64,000 nt of DNA from Scandinavium manionii (lineage in GTDB: Bacteria > Pseudomonadota > Gammaproteobacteria > Enterobacterales > Enterobacteriaceae): positions 310,001 through 374,000 of the forward strand of contig NZ_JALIGC010000040.1 in the NCBI RefSeq assembly GCF_024764775.1, read 5' to 3'. The notes below the pieces were generated by a model. It worked only from the letters and a program-made list of their open reading frames with translations, made no database searches and was not told the origin of the DNA. A program made the position numbers and the translations under genes. Below, piece by piece: positions 50,364 through 59,549 of the stretch (positions are counted from its first letter, which is position 1; every line of letters begins with the position of its first letter).

Positions 50364-52004
50364 TTACGCGTTTTTCAGCACTTCACTCACAATCTCTACC
50401 GCTTCTTTCTCAATCTGCTTACGGTGCTCGGCACCGAGGAAGCTTTCGCAATAGATTTTGTAGGCGTCTTCTGTGCCAGATGGACGTGCTGCAAACCAGC
50501 CATTTTTGGTCATCACTTTCAGGCCGCCAATGGATGCGCCGTTACCCGGAGCCGCCGTCAGACGCGCAGTGATGGGGTCACCGGCCAGCATATCGGCACT
50601 CACCATCTCCGGAGAGAGCTTAGACAGCGCGGCTTTCTGGGCTGAAGTCGCAGAGGCCTGCAGACGGTTGTAGCTCGGTGCGCCAAAGCGCGCGGCCAGT
50701 TCGTCGTAATGCTGCTGCGGGTTTTTGCCAGTGACGGCGGTGATTTCAGCCGCCAGCAGACACATGATGATCCCGTCTTTATCGGTAGACCACGGCGTGC
50801 CGTCGAAACGCAGGAAGGATGCTCCCGCGCTCTCTTCGCCGCCAAAACCAAAGCTGCCGTCGAACAGACCGTCAACAAACCATTTGAAGCCTACTGGCAC
50901 TTCCACCAGCTTGCGGCCCAGATCCTCAACCACACGGTCAATCATCGCAGACGACACCAGGGTTTTACCCACGGCGACATCTTTGCCCCACTGTGGACGA
51001 TGCTGGAACAGATAGTTGATCGCTACGGCCAGATAGTGGTTCGGGTTCATCAGACCCGCCGGCGTCACGATACCGTGACGGTCGTAATCCGGGTCATTGG
51101 CAAACGCCAGGTCGAATTTGTCACGCAGTGCCAGCAGACCCGCCATCGCACACTCTGATGAGCAGTCCATGCGGATCGCGCCATCTTTATCGAGGTGCAT
51201 GAAACGGAATGTCTGATCGACGTGATCGTTCACGATGGTCAGATCAAGCTTGTAGAACTCTGCGATACGTTTCCAGTATTCGATCCCGGAACCGCCCAAC
51301 GGATCAACGCCCAGCTTCAGGCCCGCTTTCTGAATGGCTTTGATATCAACGATATCCGCCAGCCCTTCGATAAACGGCTGAACCAAATCTTGCTCTTTGA
51401 TATGCCCGGACGCATACGCTGCATCCAGAGACATGCGCTTCACGCCATTCAGGCCATCAGCCAGTAATGCGTTTGCGCGGTCTTCAACCACTTTGGTGAC
51501 GTTGGTATCAGCCGGGCCACCGTTTGGCGGGTTGTACTTGATACCACCATCGTCCGGCGGGTTATGGGACGGGGTGATGACGATACCATCAGCCTGTGCG
51601 CCACCTTTTTTATTGTGAACCAGGATAGCGTTGGAAACCGCAGGCGTTGGGGTGTAGCCGTTGTTTTCCTGCACAATAACGTCCACACCGTTGGCCGCCA
51701 GCACTTCCAGTACAGAAATGATCGCCGGCTCTGACAGGGCGTGGGTATCCTTGCCGACGTAGCATGGGCCGGTAACGCCATTTTTTGCGCGTTCTTCCGC
51801 AATCGCCTGCGCAATGGCCAGGATATGCGGTTCGTTGAAGCTGTGACGTGCAGCGCTACCACGGTGGCCGGACGTCCCGAATTTTACCGCATGTTCTGCG
51901 TTACCCACTTCCGGCTTCAGCACGTAGTACTGAGACGTCAGCTGGGCGACGTTGATCAAATCACTCTGCTGTGCAGGCTGACCCGCACGGTTATGAGTTG
52001 CCAT
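50364..52004 (-). CDS. pgm: Phosphoglucomutase (alpha-D-glucose phosphate-specific)
   Basis: Pgm interconverts glucose 1- and 6-phosphate for glycogen, trehalose and sugar-nucleotide synthesis. The 546-residue product has the phosphoserine motif TPSHNPPDDGGIKYNPPNGG, the Mg site DPDYDRHG and the sugar motif GGEESAGASF plus the phosphate motif RPSGTEDAYKIY. The ATG at 52004 (MATHNRAGQPAQQSD) gives E. coli length; the extension to 52049 overlaps seqA and is rejected. Confidence 0.97.
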   Translation of the reverse strand: MATHNRAGQPAQQSDLINVAQLTSQYYVLKPEVGNAEHAVKFGTSGHRGSAARHSFNEPHILAIAQAIAEERAKNGVTGPCYVGKDTHALSEPAIISVLEVLAANGVDVIVQENNGYTPTPAVSNAILVHNKKGGAQADGIVITPSHNPPDDGGIKYNPPNGGPADTNVTKVVEDRANALLADGLNGVKRMSLDAAYASGHIKEQDLVQPFIEGLADIVDIKAIQKAGLKLGVDPLGGSGIEYWKRIAEFYKLDLTIVNDHVDQTFRFMHLDKDGAIRMDCSSECAMAGLLALRDKFDLAFANDPDYDRHGIVTPAGLMNPNHYLAVAINYLFQHRPQWGKDVAVGKTLVSSAMIDRVVEDLGRKLVEVPVGFKWFVDGLFDGSFGFGGEESAGASFLRFDGTPWSTDKDGIIMCLLAAEITAVTGKNPQQHYDELAARFGAPSYNRLQASATSAQKAALSKLSPEMVSADMLAGDPITARLTAAPGNGASIGGLKVMTKNGWFAARPSGTEDAYKIYCESFLGAEHRKQIEKEAVEIVSEVLKNA

Positions 52005-52023
52005 TGCCTGGTCCTTCTTATGC

Positions 52024-52578
52024 TTAGATGGTGCCGCAAACCTTTTCAATTAATTCCGCGGGGAACTGCATTGACTGCATGATGTGTTCGACCATGCTGC
52101 ATTTACGACCGGTATTGGTGTTAGTGATAACCCAGTAAGGGGTTTCTGGTACCTGCTTAGGCTTGGTCTGATTGCCGTTTTTCAGTAGCGTTGCTTCGTC
52201 AGAGGCGAAGTAAACGCGCGTACGGCCATGCAGCGACTCGGTAGCCAAAGCAAATGCTTTGCTGTCTAAGGCGTAAAGTGTCGTCAGCACCAGCAGGAAA
52301 CGGTTGACCGCTTTTTTCTGCTCAGCGTATTCGTCAGAAAGCATCAGCTCGCGCATGGCACGAACGTTATCTTTCAGTGAGGACACTTTTTTAACCGCAG
52401 CGACGACCGGTGCAGACGCGGGGGCCGGGGTTTCTTTGGCTACGGTTGCTGCCGCCGCCTGCGATACGGCAGAAAATTTCAGCATGCGCCGTAAAATGTC
52501 GGATGCGCTCTCGCCAATGTGCTTAGTGTGGCTGGCAATAAAGCCGTAGAGTTCGTCATCAACTTCGATCGTTTTCAT
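52024..52578 (-). CDS. seqA: Negative modulator of replication initiation SeqA
   Basis: SeqA binds hemimethylated GATC and delays re-initiation at oriC. The 184-residue product (E. coli 181) has the N-terminal oligomerisation domain (MKTIEVDDELYGFIASHTKHIGES), an Ala-rich linker (about 50-70) that accounts for the extra residues, and the C-terminal DNA-binding domain (GRTRVYFASDE; NGNQTKPKQVP; TNTNTGRKCSMVEHIM). It is 19 bases upstream of pgm, as in E. coli. Confidence 0.96.
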   Translation of the reverse strand: MKTIEVDDELYGFIASHTKHIGESASDILRRMLKFSAVSQAAAATVAKETPAPASAPVVAAVKKVSSLKDNVRAMRELMLSDEYAEQKKAVNRFLLVLTTLYALDSKAFALATESLHGRTRVYFASDEATLLKNGNQTKPKQVPETPYWVITNTNTGRKCSMVEHIMQSMQFPAELIEKVCGTI

Positions 52579-52751
52579 CTTAATCCAGTGAGATATCTTT
52601 TCTGAATACAAGTTGTTGGGATTATAAGGACAAAACCCAACAGCGGATAGCGTGTCGGCAAAAACTCAGACGACTACTGAGTGTTGCAGCCGGGCGGCAG
52701 AATGTTCAACATGATACCCTAACCCGACGTAGCGAAAAAAAGAACTTTGCC

Positions 52752-53516
52752 ATGAAATTAAACAGCCGAGCGCAAACTGCACAAAACCTGCACACTAATT
52801 CTCCCATCGTCCTCGTTCACGGCCTTTTCGGTAGCCTTGATAACCTCGGGATCCTCGCCCGGGATCTGGTTGTCGACCACAATATCCTGCAAGTCGATAT
52901 GCGTAACCACGGCCTTTCCCCTCGCGACCCGGAGATGACCTACGCCGCAATGGCGCAGGATCTTGTCGATACGCTCGATGCCAACAGCATTGAGAAGGCG
53001 ATTCTGATAGGCCATTCAATGGGCGGTAAAGCAGTGATGGCGTTTACGGCGCTAGCCCCTGAACGCGTTGAAAAACTGGTGGCAATTGATATTGCTCCGG
53101 TAGCTTATCAGGTGCGCCGTCACGATGAGATTTTTGCCGCCATTAACGCCGTGACCGACGCGGGCGTGTCCAGCCGCCAGCAGGCTGCGGAAGTCATGCG
53201 TCAGAATATAGATGAAGAAGGCGTGATTCAGTTCCTGCTGAAGTCGTTCGTCGACGGCGCGTGGCGCTTCAACGTGCCAGCATTGTGGGATCAATACCCA
53301 CATATCGTTGGCTGGGAACCGATTCCTGCCTGGGACCACCCTGCTCTGTTTATCCCTGGCGGAAATTCGCCTTACGTCACCACGGAGTATCGCGAGGCGT
53401 TATTGGCACAGTTCCCGCAGGCCCGCGCGCATGTGATCGCGGGTGCCGGACACTGGGTTCACGCAGAAAAACCGGATGCGGTGCTGCGTGCGATTCGCCG
53501 TTATCTGGCAGAATGA
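52752..53516 (+). CDS. ybfF: Alpha/beta hydrolase, acyl-CoA esterase YbfF
   Basis: An esterase of the alpha/beta hydrolase fold. The 254-residue product has HGLFGSLDN (oxyanion area), the nucleophile elbow GHSMGGKAVM (Ser near 89), and the catalytic His in GAGHWVHAEKP near the end. It is divergent from seqA. Confidence 0.93.
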   Translation: MKLNSRAQTAQNLHTNSPIVLVHGLFGSLDNLGILARDLVVDHNILQVDMRNHGLSPRDPEMTYAAMAQDLVDTLDANSIEKAILIGHSMGGKAVMAFTALAPERVEKLVAIDIAPVAYQVRRHDEIFAAINAVTDAGVSSRQQAAEVMRQNIDEEGVIQFLLKSFVDGAWRFNVPALWDQYPHIVGWEPIPAWDHPALFIPGGNSPYVTTEYREALLAQFPQARAHVIAGAGHWVHAEKPDAVLRAIRRYLAE

Positions 53517-53647
53517 TTAAAATCCGAGCAAGCAAGCGCCATTGTGCCTCCCGGCGTTGGCGTGCGGGTTTCGCTGATGTATGATTGCGCGCTATCTGCG
53601 CCGGGCCTGTCGTCTGGCGGCTTGTTTCCCCGAAGTCACTCTGAATC

Positions 53648-53941
53648 ATGGCAAAAGAACAAACGGACCGAACGACATTAGATTTGTTCGCAAATGAGCG
53701 TCGCCCGGGAAGGCCGAAAACCAATCCGCTCTCGCGCGACGAACAATTACGCATTAATAAGCGTAATCAGCTTAAACGCGACAAAAGCAACGGTCTCAAA
53801 CGCGTTGAGTTGAAGCTCAATAACGATGCCGTGGATGCGCTTAATGAACTGGCTGACGCCAGAAATATGAGCCGCAGCGAGCTTATCGAAGAGATATTGT
53901 TGCAACAACTGGCTGCATTACACGGCCAGGAACTTGTCTGA
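53648..53941 (+). CDS. ybfE: LexA-regulated protein YbfE
   Basis: A 97-residue, very basic protein (RRPGRPKTNPLSRDEQLRINKRNQLKRD) with a C-terminal ribbon-helix-helix-like segment (KRVELKLNNDAVDALNELADARNMSRSELIEEILLQQL). The E. coli homologue is under LexA control. I looked for CTG-N10-CAG in the 131-base upstream gap and did not find a good match, so SOS control is not evident here. Confidence 0.9.
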   Translation: MAKEQTDRTTLDLFANERRPGRPKTNPLSRDEQLRINKRNQLKRDKSNGLKRVELKLNNDAVDALNELADARNMSRSELIEEILLQQLAALHGQELV

Positions 53942-54090
53942 AAATACGGCAAAAAATCACTTTCATTTAGCAGAGAGTGCAGTACGGCGCGATTGCAGTT
54001 TCCGCGCACTTCTCCTCCTGCTATCATTGCCTTTATCTGTGGGCAACATTCCACCATCATTTCAATACGTTTCAAGAGGTTATTTTACTC

Positions 54091-54621
54091 ATGGCAATCA
54101 CAGGTATTTTTTTCGGCAGCGACACCGGTAACACCGAAAATATCGCGAAGATGATCCAGAAGCAGCTTGGCAAAGACGTTGCCGAGGTGCATGACATTGC
54201 CAAGAGCAGTAAAGAAGATCTCGAAGGTTTCGATATTCTGCTGCTGGGTATCCCGACCTGGTACTACGGTGAAGCACAGTGTGACTGGGACGACTTCTTC
54301 CCGACGCTGGAAGAGGTAGACTTCAACGGTAAGCTGGTCGCACTGTTTGGCTGTGGCGATCAGGAAGATTACGCAGAATATTTCTGTGATGCGTTGGGTA
54401 CCATCCGCGACATCATCGAACCGCGCGGCGCAACTATCGTTGGTCACTGGCCGACCGAAGGCTACCATTTCGAAGCCTCTAAAGGTCTGGCTGATGACGC
54501 CCACTTTGTGGGTCTGGCCATTGACGAAGATCGCCAGCCGGAGCTGACCGCTGAGCGTGTCGAAAAATGGGTGAAACAAATCTCCGAAGAGCTGCACCTC
54601 GAAGAGATCAAGAACGCCTAA
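54091..54621 (+). CDS. fldA: Flavodoxin 1
   Basis: FldA is a low-potential FMN electron carrier needed for isoprenoid synthesis and radical-SAM enzyme activation. The 176-residue product has the FMN phosphate loop GSDTGNTENIAKMI and the flanking loops TWYYGEAQCDWDDF and FGCGDQEDYAEYFCDA. The start is ATG 54091 with AAGAGG upstream; the longer frame to 53977 is rejected. Confidence 0.97.
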   Translation: MAITGIFFGSDTGNTENIAKMIQKQLGKDVAEVHDIAKSSKEDLEGFDILLLGIPTWYYGEAQCDWDDFFPTLEEVDFNGKLVALFGCGDQEDYAEYFCDALGTIRDIIEPRGATIVGHWPTEGYHFEASKGLADDAHFVGLAIDEDRQPELTAERVEKWVKQISEELHLEEIKNA

Positions 54622-54938
54622 TGATTTAGTACGGTGCAGCATTCGTACTGCGCCGTATTAGCGATAAGTTGTGTTAAATTAATAGGTAAAAGCAATCAAA
54701 TTAATCGCTACAAATTTTTAACTTTTGAGCACATATCTGTACAATGTCACCTGTTTTGACGAGGTCGGATGTTTCGCTTTGCAGATGATGCCTCGTTTTT
54801 GAAAAGCATACTTTGCTCAGGGTTTACGGTTCCCATTTAGGGCAGGCAGTCCTATAATGAGACGCATTATCCTGAATTCATTCTTAGTAATACTTCCTCA
54901 TAGGGAAGTGTATCGCCTAGCAACAGGACTGATTCCGC
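54622..54938 (+). promoter_or_regulatory. fldA-fur intergenic region
   Basis: The 317-base gap starts with a TACGG-GCAG/CTGC-CCGTA hairpin after fldA (about 54631-54659), lacking a T-run. An AT-rich segment (54670-54750) should contain the fur promoters, where E. coli has OxyR, SoxS and Fur sites. The uof frame occupies its end. Confidence 0.5.
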
Positions 54939-54946
54939 ATGACTGA
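54857..54946 (+). CDS. uof: Uof, upstream open reading frame coupled to fur
   Basis: The 29-residue frame MRRIILNSFLVILPHREVYR continues to LATGLIPHD and stops eight bases into fur. In E. coli translation of uof is repressed by the small RNA RyhB and is coupled to fur translation. Position, size and overlap agree with that model. Confidence 0.8.
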   Translation: MRRIILNSFLVILPHREVYRLATGLIPHD

Positions 54947-55391
54947 CAACAATACCGCATTAAAGAAGGCAGGCCTGAAAGTCACGCTTCCTCGTTTGAA
55001 AATTCTGGAAGTGCTTCAGGAGCCGGACAATCACCATGTCAGTGCGGAAGACCTTTATAAACGCCTCATTGATATGGGCGAAGAAATTGGTCTGGCAACG
55101 GTTTATCGCGTTCTGAACCAGTTCGACGATGCCGGCATTGTCACCCGCCACAACTTCGAAGGCGGCAAGTCTGTTTTCGAACTGACTCAGCAGCATCATC
55201 ACGATCACTTAATCTGCCTCGACTGCGGCAAGGTTATTGAGTTCAGCGATGACTCTATCGAAGCGCGTCAGCGTGAAATCGCCACTCGACATGGCATTCG
55301 TCTGACCAACCATAGCCTTTATCTTTACGGCCACTGCGCAGAAGGCGACTGCCGTGAAGATGAACACGCACACGACGCCGCTGAGAAATAA
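54939..55391 (+). CDS. fur: Ferric uptake regulator Fur
   Basis: Fur is the iron-responsive repressor. The 150-residue product has the winged helix (GLKVTLPRLKILEVLQEP; GLATVYRVLNQFDDAGIV), the metal-binding His cluster HHHDHLICLDCGKVIEF with the CxxC zinc pair, and the C-terminal CAEGDC plus an His-rich tail. ATG overlaps the uof end. Confidence 0.98.
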   Translation: MTDNNTALKKAGLKVTLPRLKILEVLQEPDNHHVSAEDLYKRLIDMGEEIGLATVYRVLNQFDDAGIVTRHNFEGGKSVFELTQQHHHDHLICLDCGKVIEFSDDSIEARQREIATRHGIRLTNHSLYLYGHCAEGDCREDEHAHDAAEK

Positions 55392-55411
55392 TCAGCGTTC
55401 GCTCAAAAGCA

Positions 55412-55442
55412 AAAAGCCAACCTCGCGGTTGGCTTTTTTTTG
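55412..55442 (+). terminator. Intrinsic terminator of fur
   Basis: AAGCCAACC-TCGC-GGTTGGCTT followed by a run of eight or more Ts, 20 bases after the fur stop. Confidence 0.94.
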
Positions 55443-55482
55443 GCATAAATTTCAGGCAATCACAGAGGCCGATAGTTGAGGG

Positions 55483-55830
55483 TTATGGCTTTGTGGTTGT
55501 GGTCGTCGTGTTGTTGTTACGAATTTCCTTCCAAATCTGGTCACAGCGGGCTTTCACCGCCTGATCGTTGCCAGTACGCGTTGCCTGGATGCACTGTTGA
55601 TAATCCAGAACCCGCACGCTTTCCTGATTGGCAAACTGCTGATGTGACTTCTCGGTTTTCAGTACGTCCAGCACATTCTGACACGCCTGAATTTTATCCG
55701 GGTTGCCTTCAGCGGTGTTAATACAAGCGCTGTACGCCTCTTTGAGCTTGTTATCTTCCTGTGGCGTCTGGGGTTGCGTGCATGCGACAAGTCCGGATGC
55801 CATCATCGCGATGAGAATCAATTTTTTCAT
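55483..55830 (-). CDS. chiQ: ChiQ lipoprotein
   Basis: A small outer-membrane-type lipoprotein co-transcribed with the chitoporin chiP. The 115-residue product has a lipoprotein signal (MKKLILIAMMASGLVAC, lipobox LVAC, Cys17). The C-terminus ends in an NNNTTTTTTKP tail, a few residues longer than the E. coli protein. Function unknown. It is 49 bases after chiP. Confidence 0.92.
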   Translation of the reverse strand: MKKLILIAMMASGLVACTQPQTPQEDNKLKEAYSACINTAEGNPDKIQACQNVLDVLKTEKSHQQFANQESVRVLDYQQCIQATRTGNDQAVKARCDQIWKEIRNNNTTTTTTKP

Positions 55831-55879
55831 GATACGGCCTCATAGGCGCGCGGCGACGTTAACGCTGCCGCGCGACTTG

Positions 55880-57292
55880 TCAGAAAATGGTGAACGGGGC
55901 GATAACGATGAATTTCACGTCACGCTCATCCTGGAAGATGTTGCCGTAACCCCCGCCATAGCTCGGGATGTCGGAGTGGTTGTCGTATTGAGTAAAGTGC
56001 AGCTTGAACAGCGTGCCTTTCGCTCGCCCTTCCTGAACGGTGTACATCGCATCGAGGCTGTAAGCTGACTCTTTAATTTTATTCGAGGAGATATCTTCGC
56101 GCTGACCTGCGCTATTGATAAGCCAGTCAGACGGTTTGGCATCCCAGGCATAAACATAAGACGCGCCCACAGCCCAGCCCGGCATATCCCAGTTTTTCAG
56201 ATCATACATACCGCCAAAGAACACCGCTTTTTCGCCATTGGCGTTGAAATCTGAGCGGTTATCCCACCAGATATCCAGTCGGCCGTTGGAAGACGCATAG
56301 GTTGGGGTCATACGCTGAAGGAAGTAACCCTGTTGCCCTTCCGCTTTTACCCATGTTCCTTCGAGACGCAGGTCAACAACGTCGCCCACTTTATAACCGA
56401 GGGTCAGGGCCTGTAACCACGCGGTACCGTCATAGATATCGTTGATAGTGTTGCTACTGACGGTGTCACGCGCACCGTAGAACTGGTAGCTGGTCGAGAG
56501 TGGCGCCCCGGCAACATCAAATTTATAGCTGGCTTTGGCGAAGTACTGATCCATAAAGCCTTCTGCCTGACCAAATGCGGCTTCGAGCACCAGGTCATTT
56601 TTGAAGTCGTATTTAGCACCGATGGAGTGCAGGTACTCCACTTTGGTTTTCTTGTCGTTCTGATAGAAATGGTCAGTTTCGAGGTGCCATGGCGCTTTGT
56701 ACTCGTTGGTCCACATATACGAGAAGCTCAACGCACCGGCATCGCCGTAATCAAAGTTTGCCCCGGCTTCAGCACCCTGATAAGTACCAGGCATAAAGCT
56801 CCAGTGCGGTGCTAACAAAGTCTGGCCAGTAGGTTGAATATAACCTGCACGCGCCCAGGTCGGCCCCAGTTTAAATTTCGCGGCGGCTTTATACAGGCTG
56901 ATCCCGCTCTTATCGCCAGACCAGTCTTCGTCATAGCCTTTGTTAACAGAGGAGAACGCGATTTCGTTTGGGTGACCGCTTTCGGCGGATTCAGCCATTT
57001 CGATTGCGGTGAAGGCCGCAATATCCAGGCCGATAAAATCTGCAGCATAACCCGACTGGAAGTCGAGGTTGGCGTTCCAGGTGGAGTGAGAAAGGTTGGT
57101 TTTGTACTTATCGCCGTCGGTTACATCTTTACGGTCACGCTCACGCTGCCAATAATAGATGCCGCCGGTTAAGGTTGAATCGTCTACGAATCCTGCTGCA
57201 CTGGCTTGCGGAACTGCAATCCAGCCCGACATTGCGGTGACCCCGGCAATAGCCAGCGCCAGCGTACTACGTTTGCCACTGAACGTACGCAT
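55880..57292 (-). CDS. chiP: Chitoporin ChiP (OprD family)
   Basis: An outer membrane channel for chitobiose and other chitooligosaccharides. The 470-residue product has a Sec signal (MRTFSGKRSTLALAIAGVTA ... cut after ASA near residue 32), OprD-type barrel strands and a terminal FTIF with C-terminal Phe. ATG 57292 is preceded by AGAGG; the extension to 57361 is rejected. It is regulated by ChiX pairing and probably NagC; both sites are visible. Confidence 0.95.
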   Translation of the reverse strand: MRTFSGKRSTLALAIAGVTAMSGWIAVPQASAAGFVDDSTLTGGIYYWQRERDRKDVTDGDKYKTNLSHSTWNANLDFQSGYAADFIGLDIAAFTAIEMAESAESGHPNEIAFSSVNKGYDEDWSGDKSGISLYKAAAKFKLGPTWARAGYIQPTGQTLLAPHWSFMPGTYQGAEAGANFDYGDAGALSFSYMWTNEYKAPWHLETDHFYQNDKKTKVEYLHSIGAKYDFKNDLVLEAAFGQAEGFMDQYFAKASYKFDVAGAPLSTSYQFYGARDTVSSNTINDIYDGTAWLQALTLGYKVGDVVDLRLEGTWVKAEGQQGYFLQRMTPTYASSNGRLDIWWDNRSDFNANGEKAVFFGGMYDLKNWDMPGWAVGASYVYAWDAKPSDWLINSAGQREDISSNKIKESAYSLDAMYTVQEGRAKGTLFKLHFTQYDNHSDIPSYGGGYGNIFQDERDVKFIVIAPFTIF

Positions 57293-57300
57293 GTGTATAT

Positions 57301-57310
57301 CCTCTTTGAC
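57301..57310 (-). promoter_or_regulatory. ChiX small-RNA pairing site at the chiP ribosome site
   Basis: The mRNA-sense sequence GTCAAAGAGG is fully complementary to the CCUCUUUGAC seed of ChiX as I recall it, and contains the chiP Shine-Dalgarno AGAGG. It ends eight bases before the ATG. ChiX itself is not in this window. Confidence 0.75.
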
Positions 57311-57405
57311 TTTTAAAAACGCGTTCGCAAAGCGAACAACGATAAAAAATAAGTACTGCAAAAAAGTAGCGAGGCAGAAAAGTCCTAACGCTATGCATGT
57401 AGACT

Positions 57406-57425
57406 ATTTTTCGCGACGCGAATTA
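57406..57425. promoter_or_regulatory. NagC-type operator upstream of chiP
   Basis: ATTTTTCGC-GAC-GCGAATTA is an inverted repeat with the same CGC-N3-GCG centre and flanking AT arms as the nagE operator at 61685-61705. NagC represses chiP in E. coli. Confidence 0.6.
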
Positions 57426-57639
57426 TCAATCCTTTTTCCGCACAAAAACGCAAGATTATGACAGGGCGCACATATTTAATTGCGTTTTGTTACATATGCA
57501 CGTTTCAGCATGAAGCCACGAGAACCGCTAATAGCAGGGGATTCTAAAAAAGAAGGGAAAAATGACTCTGAAAAATGTAACAAGACCGGGGCGCTGTTTC
57601 ATGAATGAAAATGATATTATTTCGCATCACAAAAATGAC

Positions 57640-57675
57640 ATAAAAAAGCGCCGCATTGCGCGACGCTTTTTACTT
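57640..57675 (-). terminator. Intrinsic terminator of glnS
   Basis: On the minus strand AAAAGCG-T-CGCGC / GCG-G-CGCTTTT forms a stem followed by TTTTTTATG. It lies about 20 bases after the glnS stop. Confidence 0.85.
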
Positions 57676-57691
57676 TTAGCAGAAGCGAAAC

Positions 57692-59359
57692 TTATTCGCC
57701 CGCTTTTGCCCAGGTATCACGCAGGCCAACGGTACGGTTAAATACCAGCTTATCTGCGGTGCTGTAGCGGCTGTCGAGACAGAAGTAACCTTCACGTTCG
57801 AACTGGTGCGCTTTACCCTCTTGTGCGGCTTTGAGCGACGGCTCAGCATAGCCCTGCTTGATAACCAGTGATTCCTGGTTAATGACAGACAGGAAATCTT
57901 CCGCCGCGCCCGGGTTTGGTACGCTGAACAGACGATCGTACAGGCGAATCTCAACCGGCAGCGCGTGGTGTGCGCTTACCCAATGGATAACGCCTTTCAC
58001 TTTACGGCCATCAGCCGGATCTTTGCTCAGGGTTTCCGCATCGTAAGTACAGAAGATGGTGGTGATGTTACCTTCCGCATCTTTCTCTACGCGCTCGGCT
58101 TTAATGACGTAGGCATTACGCAGACGCACTTCTTTACCCATCACCAGACGCTTGTACTGTTTGTTCGCTTCTTCACGGAAATCAGCACGATCGATCCAGA
58201 TCTCACCGCTGAACGGCACATCACGGCTGCCCATTTCTGGTTTGCTCGGGTGATTCGGCATGGTGACGATTTCGCTTTCGCCCAGCGGGTAGTTTTCGAT
58301 AACCAGTTTAACCGGATCGATAACCGCCATCGCACGTGGCGCGTTTTCATTCAGATCTTCACGAATGCAGGATTCCAGAGAAGCTATTTCAATGGTGTTG
58401 TCCTGTTTGGTCACGCCAATGCGCTTGCAGAACTCGCGGATAGACGCGGCGGTGTAACCACGACGACGCAGACCGGAGATGGTCGGCATACGCGGGTCAT
58501 CCCAGGCTTCCACATGCTTGTCGGTCACCAGCAGGTTCAGCTTACGCTTGGACATTACGGTGTATTCCAGGTTCAGGCGAGAGAACTCGTACTGACGCGG
58601 ATGAACCGGGATGGAAATGTTGTCGAGCACCCAGTCATACAGACGACGGTTATCCTGGAATTCCAGCGTACACAGCGAGTGTGTAATGCCTTCCAGCGCA
58701 TCGCTGATGCAGTGGGTGAAGTCATACATCGGGTAGATGCACCACTTGCTACCGGTCTGGTGGTGATCGGCAAATTTAATGCGATACAGCACCGGGTCAC
58801 GCATGACGATGAACGGAGACGCCATGTCGATTTTGGCACGCAAACAGGCTTTACCTTCTTCGAAACCACCCGCACGCATTTTTTCAAACAGCGCCAGGTT
58901 CTCTTCCACGCTGCGGTCGCGGTGCGGGCTATTTTTGCCCGGCTGCGTCAGGGTACCGCGATATTCTCGGATTTCATCTGCGGAGAGTTCGTCCACATAC
59001 GCCAGACCTTTGTTGATAAGCTCAATCGCATACTGATGCAGCTTATTGAAGTAATCAGAGGAGTAGCAAATCTCGCCGGACCAGTGGAAACCTAACCACT
59101 CAACGTCTTGCTTGATGGACTCAACGTATTCGATGTCTTCTTTCACCGGGTTGGTGTCATCGAAACGCAGGTTGCATTGGCCCTGGTAATCCTGAGCAAT
59201 GCCGAAGTTCAGGCAGATAGATTTTGCATGACCGATGTGCAAATACCCGTTCGGCTCAGGCGGAAAACGGGTATGAACGGTCGTGTGCTTACCACTGGCC
59301 AGATCTTCATCAATAATCTGGCGAATAAAGTTAGTCGGGCGGGCTTCTGCCTCACTCAT
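57692..59359 (-). CDS. glnS: Glutaminyl-tRNA synthetase
   Basis: A class I aminoacyl-tRNA synthetase. The 555-residue product (E. coli 554) has the HIGH motif in PPEPNGYLHIGHAKS, the KMSKS-type motif VMSKRKLN, and the two C-terminal beta-barrel anticodon-binding domains. The difference in length is in the loop around LVIENYPLGESEIV. Single gene between chiP and nagE. Confidence 0.98.
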   Translation of the reverse strand: MSEAEARPTNFIRQIIDEDLASGKHTTVHTRFPPEPNGYLHIGHAKSICLNFGIAQDYQGQCNLRFDDTNPVKEDIEYVESIKQDVEWLGFHWSGEICYSSDYFNKLHQYAIELINKGLAYVDELSADEIREYRGTLTQPGKNSPHRDRSVEENLALFEKMRAGGFEEGKACLRAKIDMASPFIVMRDPVLYRIKFADHHQTGSKWCIYPMYDFTHCISDALEGITHSLCTLEFQDNRRLYDWVLDNISIPVHPRQYEFSRLNLEYTVMSKRKLNLLVTDKHVEAWDDPRMPTISGLRRRGYTAASIREFCKRIGVTKQDNTIEIASLESCIREDLNENAPRAMAVIDPVKLVIENYPLGESEIVTMPNHPSKPEMGSRDVPFSGEIWIDRADFREEANKQYKRLVMGKEVRLRNAYVIKAERVEKDAEGNITTIFCTYDAETLSKDPADGRKVKGVIHWVSAHHALPVEIRLYDRLFSVPNPGAAEDFLSVINQESLVIKQGYAEPSLKAAQEGKAHQFEREGYFCLDSRYSTADKLVFNRTVGLRDTWAKAGE

Positions 59360-59479
59360 CGCGGGTTCCTCAAGGCGTAAACAACATATAACGGCGTATG
59401 ATCTTATAAGCTGCGTGCGGAGACAACCCTTACTTAGAGAAAAAGCGCGGTTAGCTGTTGATCTGGGTTGTCTTGCCCC

Positions 59480-59515
59480 ATAAAAAAGCGGCGGAGGATA
59501 ACCCCCCGCCGCTAA
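59480..59515 (-). terminator. Intrinsic terminator of nagE
   Basis: AGCGGCGG pairs with CCGCCGCT; on the minus strand it is followed by TTTTTTATGG. It lies 35 bases after the nagE stop. Confidence 0.9.
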
Positions 59516-59549
59516 GGCATATAAACTTTACAGCTATACTCAGGAACGA

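Larger units (their letters stand above)
57293..57691. promoter_or_regulatory. chiP upstream region up to the glnS end
   Basis: A 399-base gap. On the minus strand it should carry the chiP promoter. It includes the ChiX pairing site (57301-57310), a GTTCGC/GCGAAC leader hairpin (57323-57337), a NagC-type operator (57406-57425), and the glnS terminator (57640-57675). No coding frame is supported. Confidence 0.6.

Noticed and set aside
53517..53647. LexA box ahead of ybfE
   Set aside because: No CTG-N10-CAG match of acceptable quality was seen on either strand.
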